Source of the DNA: a virus
IMG/VR virus record: IMGVR_UViG_3300048008_000100
Location: 1 to 37,614 of that record
Direction: 5' to 3' (one strand)
DNA length: 37,614 nucleotides
The notes under the pieces were generated by a model. The model searched no databases and was not told where the DNA came from. It saw only the letters and a list, made by a program, of their open reading frames with translations. A program made the position numbers and the translations under genes. This document shows, piece after piece, positions 1-6,809 of this stretch. How positions within the stretch are numbered: position 1 is the first letter of the stretch; every line of letters starts with the position of its first letter.

Positions 1-179
1 CTAGAATAGGCTGGACTCAAAGTGCTTTTAGTCAGTATTTAAACGGTACTACTAGACTAAATACGCCAGCTATTCTTAAACTAGCTAAGCTTTTAGAAAT
101 ACCTCCAACTGCTATAGACCCTAGCCTTAGTGAGTTTACTCTAAAAGTATGCCCTAATTGCAATAAGGGACTACCATAA
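1..179 (+). CDS. C-terminal fragment of an XRE/Cro-CI type regulator
   Basis: The frame starting at base 3 is open from the window edge to a TAA at 177-179 and gives 58 residues. RIGWTQSAFSQYLNGTTRLN is the second half of a Cro/CI helix-turn-helix: a recognition helix with Q-S-A-F-S-Q-Y-L-N-G, followed by the N-T-P-A-I-L-K-L-A-K-L-L-E-I helix. Family knowledge says such proteins bind operators and control early phage transcription or lysogeny. The tail carries a CPNC pair before the stop, reminiscent of half a zinc ribbon, which is unusual for a simple Cro. The N-terminus lies outside the window. The stop overlaps the next start by one base (TAATG), so the two genes are probably co-translated. 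I am confident of the fold; the regulatory role is inferred. Confidence 0.75.
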   Translation, partial: RIGWTQSAFSQYLNGTTRLNTPAILKLAKLLEIPPTAIDPSLSEFTLKVCPNCNKGLP

Positions 180-310
180 TGTCAGGCAAAGGAAGCAAGC
201 CACGGCCTGTTACAGACCGTGAAAAGTTTGAGGCTAACTGGAATAAAATATTTGGCGTTAAAAAAGAACAAAAGCCCGTTGAAAAAACGCCTAAGCCTTC
301 TTCTTCTTAG
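179..310 (+). CDS. conserved 43-residue phage protein (MSGKGSKPRP family)
   Basis: This 43-residue frame starts at the ATG that overlaps the TAA of the upstream regulator and ends at TAG 308-310. It begins MSGKGSKPRPVTDREKFEAN and continues with W-N-K-I-F-G. Small proteins of this G-K-G-(S/D)-K-P-R-P ... F-x-x-N-(W/Y)-x-x-I-F type recur in many marine phages, to my knowledge without assigned function. It is hydrophilic and basic, with a lysine/proline-rich tail and no membrane segment. It is the last gene of the rightward block; its final 20 bases overlap the end of the converging leftward gene. I recognise the family but do not know its role. Confidence 0.75.
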   Translation: MSGKGSKPRPVTDREKFEANWNKIFGVKKEQKPVEKTPKPSSS

Positions 311-389
311 AATACCCCTTATTTGTCTTTGACTTAGGCATCTTCATTTTGCCCGGTTTTTGGTTAATGCAAGGTTGACCATTGTGCAT
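291..389 (-). CDS. tiny basic protein, end of the late block
   Basis: A 32-residue leftward frame starts at ATG 389-387 and stops at TAG 293-291. A clear Shine-Dalgarno GGAGAG lies about 5 bases upstream, inside the end of the preceding gene, whose stop is two bases before this start. The product (MHNGQPCINQKPGKMKMPKS, then T-N-K-G-Y-S and a K-K-K-K tail) is strongly basic, like the lysine-rich microproteins at 27.5-28.8 kb. Its 3' end overlaps the converging rightward gene by 20 bases. The ribosome binding site and tight spacing favour a real gene, but the size and lack of a recognised family keep this uncertain. Confidence 0.5.
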   Translation of the reverse strand: MHNGQPCINQKPGKMKMPKSKTNKGYSKKKKA

Positions 390-391
390 GA

Positions 392-595
392 TTACTCTCC
401 TTTGGGTCTAGCACTTTTAATAGCTTGCCTAGCAGCAAGCGTCTCTGTCATTTTCTGGCCTAAATCCATCCCATTAGCTTGTAATACAGCAAACGCTTCA
501 AATATAGCCTCTTGCGCCGCCCCTTCTTTTTCTAGCTTTTCATAAGCGTGCCGTCGAGACTCTATCGGGTCTTTTGTTAGATTTCTATGCGACAT
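392..595 (-). CDS. hypothetical small phage protein
   Basis: A 67-residue hydrophilic protein, mostly predicted helix, that I do not recognise. It starts MSHRNLTKDPIESRRHAYEK and has an alanine/glutamate-rich middle. Its ATG overlaps the end of the upstream gene by 11 bases, and its stop is two bases before the next start, so it sits in the leftward late operon. It has no cysteine pair, signal peptide or membrane segment. Its place at the extreme 3' end of the late block, after the tail genes, would suit an accessory or assembly role, but that is only inference. Confidence 0.6.
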   Translation of the reverse strand: MSHRNLTKDPIESRRHAYEKLEKEGAAQEAIFEAFAVLQANGMDLGQKMTETLAARQAIKSARPKGE

Positions 596-971
596 CTACA
601 GTTAGCCTTTTCGATAAGTACAAAGGGTGGCGGAACTCAAAAAAATATTCTCCGCCTACGTCAGCGGTAAACGACAGCTCTCCATCGTCTTCAGATGTTA
701 CTACGTTATCAGGCCATTTAACTTTTGACCCAGTAGGAATATTAGTAATGCTTATTAAACTACCTACTATTGCGGAAGACACATTAAGCTCAGGAAACTC
801 AGTTTTATCTGTAATAGCATTGTTACTAACATATTGAGTGTCGTGATCAGCAAAAACATCAGTTGCCATAAACAACTGACCTTGGTCGATGTTCATTTCT
901 ATCTCTTCTTCTGAGCAGCAAATAGCTTTTACTATAGTGCCATCAGGCTCATAAACAGCATATATGTTCAT
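585..971 (-). CDS. tail-associated small protein downstream of the DUF1983 protein
   Basis: A 128-residue protein starting MNIYAVYEPDGTIVKAICCS. An N-terminal 'M-N-I-Y-A-V-[YF]-...-G-x-I' start and a central D-T-Q-Y-V segment are features I associate with small proteins next to phage tail fibres or central tail proteins. The C-terminal half (A-D-V-G-G-E-Y-F-F-E-F-R) looks like a short beta-sandwich. The start overlaps the stop of the upstream tail protein by four bases (ATGA), indicating translational coupling. It is likely a structural or chaperone partner of the 565-residue protein. No enzymatic motif is visible. Confidence 0.6.
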   Translation of the reverse strand: MNIYAVYEPDGTIVKAICCSEEEIEMNIDQGQLFMATDVFADHDTQYVSNNAITDKTEFPELNVSSAIVGSLISITNIPTGSKVKWPDNVVTSEDDGELSFTADVGGEYFFEFRHPLYLSKRLTVDVA

Positions 972-2665
972 CGTTTAACGCCTAGTAAAGATATAAACCA
1001 GTTGCCACCAGTAGCACCGGATCCTGTACTACTTCCGTATATCCGATACGTAGTTGAACCAGTACTAGGTGTATGGACAAAACCTGCGCTCATACAATCT
1101 GAAAAACCTTGAAGACTAGATTGGCCGACTATGCCGTCTTGAGTACCCGAAGATATTCGAAGCCCCCGCGTAACTTCATTAGTGCCAGTTGCAGTAGCAA
1201 TAATATTAAGCTGTCCAAAAAACTGTACTTGAGAAGGAAGAAGAGAAGGATCAGACCCCCAGTTAACGGTAATAGACCCTATTTGCGTCCAACCAGAACC
1301 GATAGAAACACCACTTCCGCCTGACACTGCTCTTGGTACAGTTACGTTTTCACCGGCAATCTTTAAAGTTTCTACTTGTGCATTGCCGATTTTAGCAGTT
1401 GTTATTTGAGCATCTTGTATTTTAGCAGTAGTAATTGCAGCATTAGCTATCTTAGCGTTTGTAACTGCTAAGCTATCTATCTTACCTTCTGTCACTGCTA
1501 AGTTAGCCATTTGCGCAGTATCTACGGCTAGCAAACCTATTCTAGCAGTAGTTATAGTTCCGTTTTGTATAAAACCATCTTTTATATAAACGCCAGCAGG
1601 TACAGACACACCGTTCAAAGTGCCAGTTGTTGTCCTTATAATAAATGGAATTTCAGACGAACTTGTTGTATTTCCTACAGCAAACGTATCGGCTCGAACG
1701 TAAAAAGAACTAGAAAGAGGCCCATTAATTAATCCAAACCCTGCAACAACACCGTTGGCATCAATTTTAACGGAGTACTCACCTTCTATTCCGTTGATAG
1801 AAGTTGAGTTAGTTTGCACAGTTGTAGACAGATTCCCTACAGTTGTGTTCACTTGAGATACGTCAGAAGAAAGCGTCTGCACCTCGCCATCTAAAGTAGT
1901 AACCGAAGTTGTGAGCTGATTCACAGCCGTAGCTGTTGCAGCAACTCCTGTAGTCGGATCGTTTACAACTACTTTAAGGCCGTTTATTTCAGTTGCATTA
2001 TTACCTATAGATACATCATGAACTTCAATAAGATCAATTCTATCGTTTAGCCCTTGGTAAAAGGCATCTTCAGTTATAGACCCTTGTAAAACATCTAACG
2101 TGTTCACTACGTCTAATGCTGTTTGACCTAGCGTGCCCGCAGTAGAGTTATAAGGGCCTATTATCCCATTAGTATTTACATTTCGAATCCAGTAGTAAAA
2201 AGACTGTCCTTCACCACAAGGATCAGAGAAAGAAAACCCGCTAGATACACCTACAAGTTGAGCATCGCCAAGTACATCTGAGTCATGCCGCCACACCTCT
2301 GTAAGAGAGTGGTTACTGTATTGGTCATAAGGCGCATCCCAAAACAATAACATGACAGAGTAACCGCCATTTACTGTAAATCCAGTAGGAGCGGGAGGTA
2401 TAGTAGTGTCTGCAACCTCAGTATCGCCGGTAAAATTGCTACCGCCGTTAGGATCAAACGGTCTATTTAGCAACTCCGTAGCTAACCCGCTATCAATTAA
2501 CTCACGAAGCGTAACAGCACGGTCTCTTGTGTCGCCTCTTCTACCAAGCCTAATTTCTACAGCTTCAGAAAGACTCTCTAAGTACCTGCGTAGCCCCGGC
2601 GATATGTCTGCTGGAGCTTTAGGTAACCCAGGAACTTTAGTAGGTTTAGTAGTTCTAATGGTCAT
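968..2665 (-). CDS. tail protein with DUF1983-like (lambda J C-terminal type) module
   Basis: 565 residues. Around residues 90-180 there is a fibronectin-III-like stretch (P-P-A-P-T-G-F-T-V-N-G-G ... W-D-A-P). A coiled-coil-like S/T/V-rich stalk follows at about 220-300 (T-T-L-D-G-E-V-Q-T-L-S-S-D-V-S-Q). Next comes the hallmark EYSVKIDANGVVAGFGL with F-Y-V-R-A-D-T-F-A-V, which matches the DUF1983 region of lambda gpJ-type central tail proteins. Residues about 370-430 form a decapeptide ladder of the form (A-I/Q-I)-T-T-A-K-I-x-x-A, likely a beta-helical shaft, before a globular C-terminal tip. By family analogy it is a tail fibre/hub tip touching the host surface. It overlaps both neighbours by four bases. 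Confidence 0.75.
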   Translation of the reverse strand: MTIRTTKPTKVPGLPKAPADISPGLRRYLESLSEAVEIRLGRRGDTRDRAVTLRELIDSGLATELLNRPFDPNGGSNFTGDTEVADTTIPPAPTGFTVNGGYSVMLLFWDAPYDQYSNHSLTEVWRHDSDVLGDAQLVGVSSGFSFSDPCGEGQSFYYWIRNVNTNGIIGPYNSTAGTLGQTALDVVNTLDVLQGSITEDAFYQGLNDRIDLIEVHDVSIGNNATEINGLKVVVNDPTTGVAATATAVNQLTTSVTTLDGEVQTLSSDVSQVNTTVGNLSTTVQTNSTSINGIEGEYSVKIDANGVVAGFGLINGPLSSSFYVRADTFAVGNTTSSSEIPFIIRTTTGTLNGVSVPAGVYIKDGFIQNGTITTARIGLLAVDTAQMANLAVTEGKIDSLAVTNAKIANAAITTAKIQDAQITTAKIGNAQVETLKIAGENVTVPRAVSGGSGVSIGSGWTQIGSITVNWGSDPSLLPSQVQFFGQLNIIATATGTNEVTRGLRISSGTQDGIVGQSSLQGFSDCMSAGFVHTPSTGSTTYRIYGSSTGSGATGGNWFISLLGVKR

Positions 2666-4374
2666 ACTGTACGTATCTCATCTATGCTTTGAGCTAGGCA
2701 AACTTCATCTATCTCTACTGCTCCTGACACTTCTACTTCCCAAACCTGTGCTACAACAGATGGCAACCGCATAACAGGCTCTCGCAGCGTACCATTAGAC
2801 AGCCCAGACGGCGTGGTTATAGTTTGTGTATACACACCTGCAGACAAACTTACGGTGTAATCTGCAATAAGTACGTCATCAGCCCATACTTTAACAGTTG
2901 CTGGATACTCCTGAGCAGTAACAGATACCCATGACATGCTTACAGGCGCTGGCATAACGATCTGCTTTGACTTCCAAGACAAAGATAAGTTTGTAGTCCC
3001 GCCTCTGTACTTCTTAATCTCGTTAGCTACGATTAAATAAACCTCGCCGTCTTTGGGGTTCCTATAACCACCTCGAATATCCTCGTTGTCTGCTAACTTA
3101 GACAAGGCAGTTTCTTCGGCTCGCGGGTCATACACAAAACCGCCGCCATCCCAAAAAGCGACATACGTTCCTTCGTGCTTAAAAGCACGATAGGTAGTTG
3201 GGTTAAAGTCAGCGTTCCACTGCTTAACAGAGACAAGACCCTTTGTAATAACGCTGCCATCACCCCCTGTTACGGCACATAGTCCATCAGGGCTTGCGTA
3301 AAGAAGATAATCACCCATGTCTACGACGCTGTTTACGTTGACACAAGCTTGGGCTAAATCAACCCTGACAGCTGTCATTGCACTAGGTTCAGTGCCAGTT
3401 ACAAAGTACGGTGCGCCATCTGTCAGGCAAATGATGCCGTTAGCCACTGCTCCTATAGCAACAATGTCTTCTTCTAGGGTTATTCTATAGCCTATAGGCC
3501 AAGCGTGAGGCAGATATGGCTCACTTAAACAAAACCGTTTTCCAGTAAACCCAGCAAACGTACCGTTAGCAACAGCAATTAGCCCTTGTAAGGGGCCATC
3601 TGGGTACAAAGAAGTGTTATCGTCAGGCGGGCCTATCCAAGTCTCGCTCGGAAGAACTTCGCCTAAGCCAGCTGACGGGGTAGTGTCTACGTACGACGTA
3701 GCCGAAAAAGACACCTCTGCAACAAACTGAAAAGTAGTGTTAGTAGAGCCAGTGTTAGACCTGTAGATACGCTTTAAAGCACCGTCCGCCACACTGAAGT
3801 TGTAGTTACCAGACGGATGATCCGCAGAAGGCATACTAACCGTGACAGACTCTGTGTCTGTACGTTCAAGCACAGCACTAGCGGGGCTAGGAGGCCCCTC
3901 TTCCCCAAAAGCAGTAACAAACGTATAAACATAAGCTACGTCATCAGGAGTCTGCGTTTCATCAGCAGTACCGCTTTTAACTATAGAAGGGGCATTAGCG
4001 GGGGCAGGCACACCAAGCCTATAAGAGTTAGCAGGATACCCACTAGCACCACTGACTATAGTAGCTGCGGTGCCCATGCGCGGAAAGTCTTGACCCGTCC
4101 AATACAGCCTATCAAGAGTGTCTCCGGGTATAGGTCCGGGGACAGCTTTTACCCCATCCTCTGGCCACTCTAACCAGTTAGTATCTCGGTAAAAGTAAAT
4201 AGAACGCTGAAGCCCGCTGTTTAGGGTGTAAACTGCTGAGTTATCAGTTATAGGGGTTAACCTGCCTGCTTCAAAGTCTACATTGGCTGCAGTCTGACCG
4301 AACTGCTCAGCTAACAATCTAGGAGAAACAGCAGGGGCTATTCCGCTAAACCTATCGCGCTTAAAATAAGCCAT
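2662..4374 (-). CDS. P22 gp10-like tail/DNA-stabilisation protein (putative)
   Basis: 570 residues, beginning MAYFKRDRFSGIAPAVSPRL with a following Q-F-G-Q-T-A-A-N-V-D-F-E-A-G-R-L-T-P. This opening ('G..P..S.R.L....A..A.N..l..G.L.P') and the run of beta-rich repeats resemble podoviral tail tube/head-completion proteins of the P22 gp10 (packaged DNA stabilisation) class. Residues about 145-235 look like a fibronectin-type insertion (Y-T-F-V-T-A-F-G-E-E-G-P-P-S-P). The middle (I-A-V-A-N-G-T-F-A-G-F-T-G-K-R-F-C-L-S-E-P) suits a propeller-like body. Its place near the end of the late block, next to the DUF1983 tail protein, supports a tail role. The assignment rests on pattern memory, so the exact function is tentative. 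Confidence 0.6.
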   Translation of the reverse strand: MAYFKRDRFSGIAPAVSPRLLAEQFGQTAANVDFEAGRLTPITDNSAVYTLNSGLQRSIYFYRDTNWLEWPEDGVKAVPGPIPGDTLDRLYWTGQDFPRMGTAATIVSGASGYPANSYRLGVPAPANAPSIVKSGTADETQTPDDVAYVYTFVTAFGEEGPPSPASAVLERTDTESVTVSMPSADHPSGNYNFSVADGALKRIYRSNTGSTNTTFQFVAEVSFSATSYVDTTPSAGLGEVLPSETWIGPPDDNTSLYPDGPLQGLIAVANGTFAGFTGKRFCLSEPYLPHAWPIGYRITLEEDIVAIGAVANGIICLTDGAPYFVTGTEPSAMTAVRVDLAQACVNVNSVVDMGDYLLYASPDGLCAVTGGDGSVITKGLVSVKQWNADFNPTTYRAFKHEGTYVAFWDGGGFVYDPRAEETALSKLADNEDIRGGYRNPKDGEVYLIVANEIKKYRGGTTNLSLSWKSKQIVMPAPVSMSWVSVTAQEYPATVKVWADDVLIADYTVSLSAGVYTQTITTPSGLSNGTLREPVMRLPSVVAQVWEVEVSGAVEIDEVCLAQSIDEIRTV

Positions 4375-4435
4375 GTCGTCTTTTCCCGTTTATAGCTGTT
4401 TTAAAACCAAGAGCATTTTAGCTAATGTGTACAGG

Positions 4436-4675
4436 TTATTCAGCGCTTTTGGTTACGCCGTCTTCGGCGTTTTCCTCTTCTACTATTTCGTCAATGGTGT
4501 CGCACACATCAGGTAAAACCACACCCGCAGTAGCAGAAAGGGCAGTGCGGCCTATCGCTCGCATACCTTTGTACAAGCCAGAACAATACACTTCTTTGTT
4601 TGCTTGAATCTGCTCAACAGTCGTGCAGGAAGTCATTAGTAGGACTATGCTAAATACCAACGCCAGTCTTGCCAT
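4436..4675 (-). CDS. small phage lipoprotein (possible o-spanin-like)
   Basis: 79 residues. The N-terminus MARLALVFSIVLLMTSCTT is a short basic start, a hydrophobic core and a lipobox (L-M-T-S-C17), so the mature protein should be acylated on Cys17. The mature part is only about 63 residues, with two more cysteines and an acidic tail. It follows the lipase gene with a 26-base overlap. Small lipoproteins at the end of phage lysis cassettes often serve as outer-membrane spanin subunits. Here that is an inference from topology and location; no spanin sequence signature is recognised. The 61 bases downstream, before the next gene, show no clear terminator. Confidence 0.6.
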   Translation of the reverse strand: MARLALVFSIVLLMTSCTTVEQIQANKEVYCSGLYKGMRAIGRTALSATAGVVLPDVCDTIDEIVEEENAEDGVTKSAE

Positions 4676-5351
4676 TTCTCTGATCCTCTAAAAATTTATT
4701 AAGTCGTTCTTTGTAGCCGTCCATAAAATGGTCTGCAACGCGGTCTTTGATACCCCTGTCCTTCCTACGAAGGTACTTGCTTGGGTTTATGTAGTCCACG
4801 CCACCATTAGAAAAGTACAACATGTTTTGCGATTTACTAGGCCCATAACACAGGCGGGGTACCCTAGCCACGGAATCGCTACCGTTTACTACTGAAATCT
4901 GGTCGTCTAGCTTTAAAGGGCGTTTGAACCCTTTGAAGAACGTATTGGGCTTACCAAACGTAATCAGGCTCAGGTTGTCGTGTTTGCCGTTTAACTTGGC
5001 CGCAGACAGCTCTGCTAGCGCCCCACCCAGACTGTGCCCACAGATTAGCGTACGCTTACTGTAGTCTATATGCTCTTCGATCTCGTCCCATACTGAGGCA
5101 TGAGCAGCAACAAATCCACCATGACAAAGCCGACCAACATAGGGTACAGGCACAGGAAACAAGTTAAATGCCCAGTCGCCTATCTGCTGCGTGCCACGGA
5201 ACACTATAATGTCTATGGTCTTACGCTTAACTACGTAGGCTGTGGTAGAAGTCAGTGCTGACTCTATCTTAATGGCGTCCTTGTTCTTGTCGTTATATGC
5301 CTTCATTGACCACGAGCAGGCCATGTTCAGTAGTACGGGGTCAAGTTTCAT
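4650..5351 (-). CDS. class 3 lipase-like alpha/beta hydrolase
   Basis: 233 residues with the complete layout of the lipase class 3 family. F-R-G-T at 51-54 is the oxyanion loop. CGHSLGGALAELSA has nucleophile Ser107. Asp159 in N-G-S-D-S-V-A-R-V-P and His208 in A-D-H-F-M-D-G-Y complete a Ser-Asp-His triad. The family hydrolyses acylglycerols or related esters. There is no signal peptide, so release would depend on membrane permeabilisation. It overlaps the upstream 73-residue membrane protein gene by four bases and the downstream lipoprotein gene by 26, inside a run of small membrane proteins. That context suggests a lysis or envelope role, for example attack on outer-membrane phospholipid. 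A virion role is possible. Confidence 0.85.
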   Translation of the reverse strand: MKLDPVLLNMACSWSMKAYNDKNKDAIKIESALTSTTAYVVKRKTIDIIVFRGTQQIGDWAFNLFPVPVPYVGRLCHGGFVAAHASVWDEIEEHIDYSKRTLICGHSLGGALAELSAAKLNGKHDNLSLITFGKPNTFFKGFKRPLKLDDQISVVNGSDSVARVPRLCYGPSKSQNMLYFSNGGVDYINPSKYLRRKDRGIKDRVADHFMDGYKERLNKFLEDQRNGKTGVGI

Positions 5352-5569
5352 TTGTCAGCCTTGTTATCTAGACGCTTAAATATAGCCCCAAGCATTTCTT
5401 TTACTTCACGGATGTCTTCACGATAATCGTCTTTAGATACGTAAAGCATAGGAATAGCTTTCATATCAGCGTCAATCCGGTCTAACAGAGCAAATACACG
5501 ATTAACTAACCACCCGACAACAAATCCAGCTAGGGCGATAGCTATGTTAAACATCACCTGATAATCCAT
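5348..5569 (-). CDS. single-span membrane protein with D-D-Y-R motif (lysis/holin-like candidate)
   Basis: 73 residues, MDYQVMFNIAIALAGFVVGW. Residues about 5-28 form one membrane segment, followed by a helical tail with the recurrent Y-V-x-K-D-D-Y-R-x-D-I-x-x-V-K-x-M-L-x-x-I-F-x-R-L-D-x-K-A-D-K pattern. I recognise this as a widely distributed small phage protein that commonly sits near lysis or tail genes. It has been suggested to be holin- or spanin-related but is not, to my knowledge, established. Its stop overlaps the lipase start (ATGA), linking the two products in translation. I would treat it as a lysis-cassette membrane protein of unproven mechanism. Confidence 0.7.
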   Translation of the reverse strand: MDYQVMFNIAIALAGFVVGWLVNRVFALLDRIDADMKAIPMLYVSKDDYREDIREVKEMLGAIFKRLDNKADK

Positions 5570-5581
5570 CGCACTACCCTT

Positions 5582-6046
5582 CTACATTACTAACTTTATC
5601 ATTCCGACAATAACGCCTATAGTAACGGCTGCCATTAACATTATTAAAGCACCGTCAATCAATAAACGTCGGTTTGTGGCCCGTGCTTCAGCTTCCGCTA
5701 AGCGTTTTGCGCGTATCGTCCTGCGCGTTTTCATCATCTCATTATAAAAAGCTTCGCCCGGCCCGTACAGCACGATGATTTCTCTGAGCTGAGTCTCCAT
5801 CTGCTGCGTCTTGTGTTTTGCCATCTGTATTTCTAAGGCTTGGGCCTCTACCGACGAGCCTCGCAGGAATTTAGGGCCGTGCTGGTTTTCTTTCTCTATT
5901 TCTAAGATTTTTTCCTTAGAATCAAAGAACTTACCTATGTACTGGGCGGTATCCTCTATCTCACGTCCAGCATTTACTGCCTTGGCAACCATGTTGTAGG
6001 CACGACTAGCACCGGATATACAAGCAGCTATTGTTACGGGGTCCAT
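5582..6046 (-). CDS. membrane-anchored helical phage protein
   Basis: 154 residues when started at the ATG 6046-6044, which overlaps the stop of the preceding gene as TGATG. A longer frame to 6091 exists, but the coupled start is better supported. The protein opens MDPVTIAACISGASRAYNMV, continues with a long charged helical region rich in Lys/Glu/Gln (about 50-125), and ends in a C-terminal membrane segment (I-D-G-A-L-I-M-L-M-A-A-V-T-I-G-V-I-V-G-M-I). N-terminal helix plus C-terminal anchor is a topology seen in small proteins of phage lysis regions. The family looks familiar from marine phages, but no function is assigned. It may act with the adjacent membrane proteins. Confidence 0.65.
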   Translation of the reverse strand: MDPVTIAACISGASRAYNMVAKAVNAGREIEDTAQYIGKFFDSKEKILEIEKENQHGPKFLRGSSVEAQALEIQMAKHKTQQMETQLREIIVLYGPGEAFYNEMMKTRRTIRAKRLAEAEARATNRRLLIDGALIMLMAAVTIGVIVGMIKLVM

Positions 6047-6258
6047 CAGTATGCCCTCACGCTTACAGGGTCTGCGACTCTTGGCAAACAATACGCCGCG
6101 AGGGTTATCTGTCTTGGTTCTGCCTTAATCGTCCTCTCTACCTTGCCCTTGACGATTGCATTGGCAAAGTAGTTACATCTGTTTATGTCGTAAAAGTACA
6201 TATCAGATGACTCAACTTGTCCATTGACCAACACCATGAGCAAGAACAAATGTGTCAT
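6046..6258 (-). CDS. small secreted or membrane-inserted phage protein
   Basis: 70 residues. MTHLFLLMVLVNGQVESSDM is a short hydrophobic leader, likely a signal peptide or one weak membrane segment. The remainder has two cysteines (R-C-N-Y-F and A-A-Y-C-L-P) that could form a disulphide in the periplasm. The start overlaps the previous stop by four bases and the stop overlaps the next start by one base, so it is locked into a translationally coupled chain. Small proteins with this 'leader plus R/N-C-x-Y-F-A' pattern appear in phage lysis-tail junctions. I do not recognise a function. Confidence 0.6.
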   Translation of the reverse strand: MTHLFLLMVLVNGQVESSDMYFYDINRCNYFANAIVKGKVERTIKAEPRQITLAAYCLPRVADPVSVRAY

Positions 6259-6530
6259 TGATGGTCTTCTTTATGGAATCTTAAATCAGTTTGCAGAATC
6301 AACACATCCTTCTGCAATTGTATGACTTCTTCTTCGAGCTTTCGTATATCAGGAAAGACGTAGTTGTTCTGATTACCCCTGAGATTTCTAGTCTCCTGAG
6401 AATTAACATCTATTCTTTCGCTGATGTTGGCGTAGCCCCAAGTAGCAAACGCCACTATAGAGATGATCTGTAATAACCAAACTATACTGATCGTAATCTC
6501 TGACCTGTCGTTTAACTTTGGGGCTGTCAC
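6255..6530 (-). CDS. membrane protein with periplasmic coiled coil (i-spanin/holin-like topology)
   Basis: 91 residues from a GTG at 6530-6528; no in-frame ATG exists. A hydrophobic segment at about 12-34 (I-S-I-V-W-L-L-Q-I-I-S-I-V-A-F-A-T-W-G-Y) is followed by about 50 residues of charged heptad-like helix (L-E-E-E-V-I-Q-L-Q-K-D-V-L-I-L-Q-T-D-L-R). One N-terminal span plus a coiled coil is the topology of inner-membrane spanins, but many phage membrane proteins of unknown function look the same. The weak ribosome binding site (GAG) and four-base overlap with the next gene suggest low or coupled expression. It sits at the head of the membrane-protein cassette. Confidence 0.6.
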   Translation of the reverse strand: MTAPKLNDRSEITISIVWLLQIISIVAFATWGYANISERIDVNSQETRNLRGNQNNYVFPDIRKLEEEVIQLQKDVLILQTDLRFHKEDHQ

Positions 6531-6540
6531 TGTTCATACT

Positions 6541-6807
6541 CTAGGCAGCTACTTCTTCGCGTGGATCAACCCAATCAGGGCAAAGCTCCCAAGCACCATT
6601 AACGTAGTTGTACTTACAGCCGTACCAATCGTCTGGCTCAGTCACGCCTTCGATCAGAGTAGCGTTGCCAGAGTTCAGGTCGCCAATGATAAAGTCTAAG
6701 TTAGCGGGGTCGCCCACTTCGATATGGTCTGCTGTCATGTTGGCTTGCTTGTCGTCGGCAAAGAGGTACTTGGAGCAGTTAGTACCGTTTTCAATAATAG
6801 TTTTCAT
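6541..6807 (-). CDS. small acidic tail-fibre-associated protein
   Basis: 88 residues, acidic and tryptophan-rich at the C-terminus (G-A-W-E-L-C-P-D-W-V-D-P-R-E-E). It starts MKTIIENGTNCSKYLFADDK; the L-F-A-D-D and V-G-D-P-A-N-L-D-F-I-I-G-D-L-N segments are features I associate with short proteins that follow tail-fibre genes in marine phages. It is separated by two bases from the third propeller-type gene and by ten bases from the membrane-protein gene. It may be a fibre chaperone or tip subunit. The family resemblance is from memory and function is unknown. Confidence 0.55.
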   Translation of the reverse strand: MKTIIENGTNCSKYLFADDKQANMTADHIEVGDPANLDFIIGDLNSGNATLIEGVTEPDDWYGCKYNYVNGAWELCPDWVDPREEVAA

Positions 6808-6809
6808 AA

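Noticed and set aside
270-315. Possible bidirectional terminator between converging blocks (CTAAG/CTTAG stem with a T6 run on the leftward side)
   Set aside because: Stem of only five mostly A/T pairs, and the T run is separated from it by several bases; too weak to list.
5582-6091. Longer start (169 residues) for the membrane-anchored helical protein
   Set aside because: The internal ATG at 6046 overlaps the preceding stop as TGATG and gives a protein beginning M-D-P-V-T, which fits the coupling seen elsewhere; the longer form would overlap the upstream gene by 46 bases.
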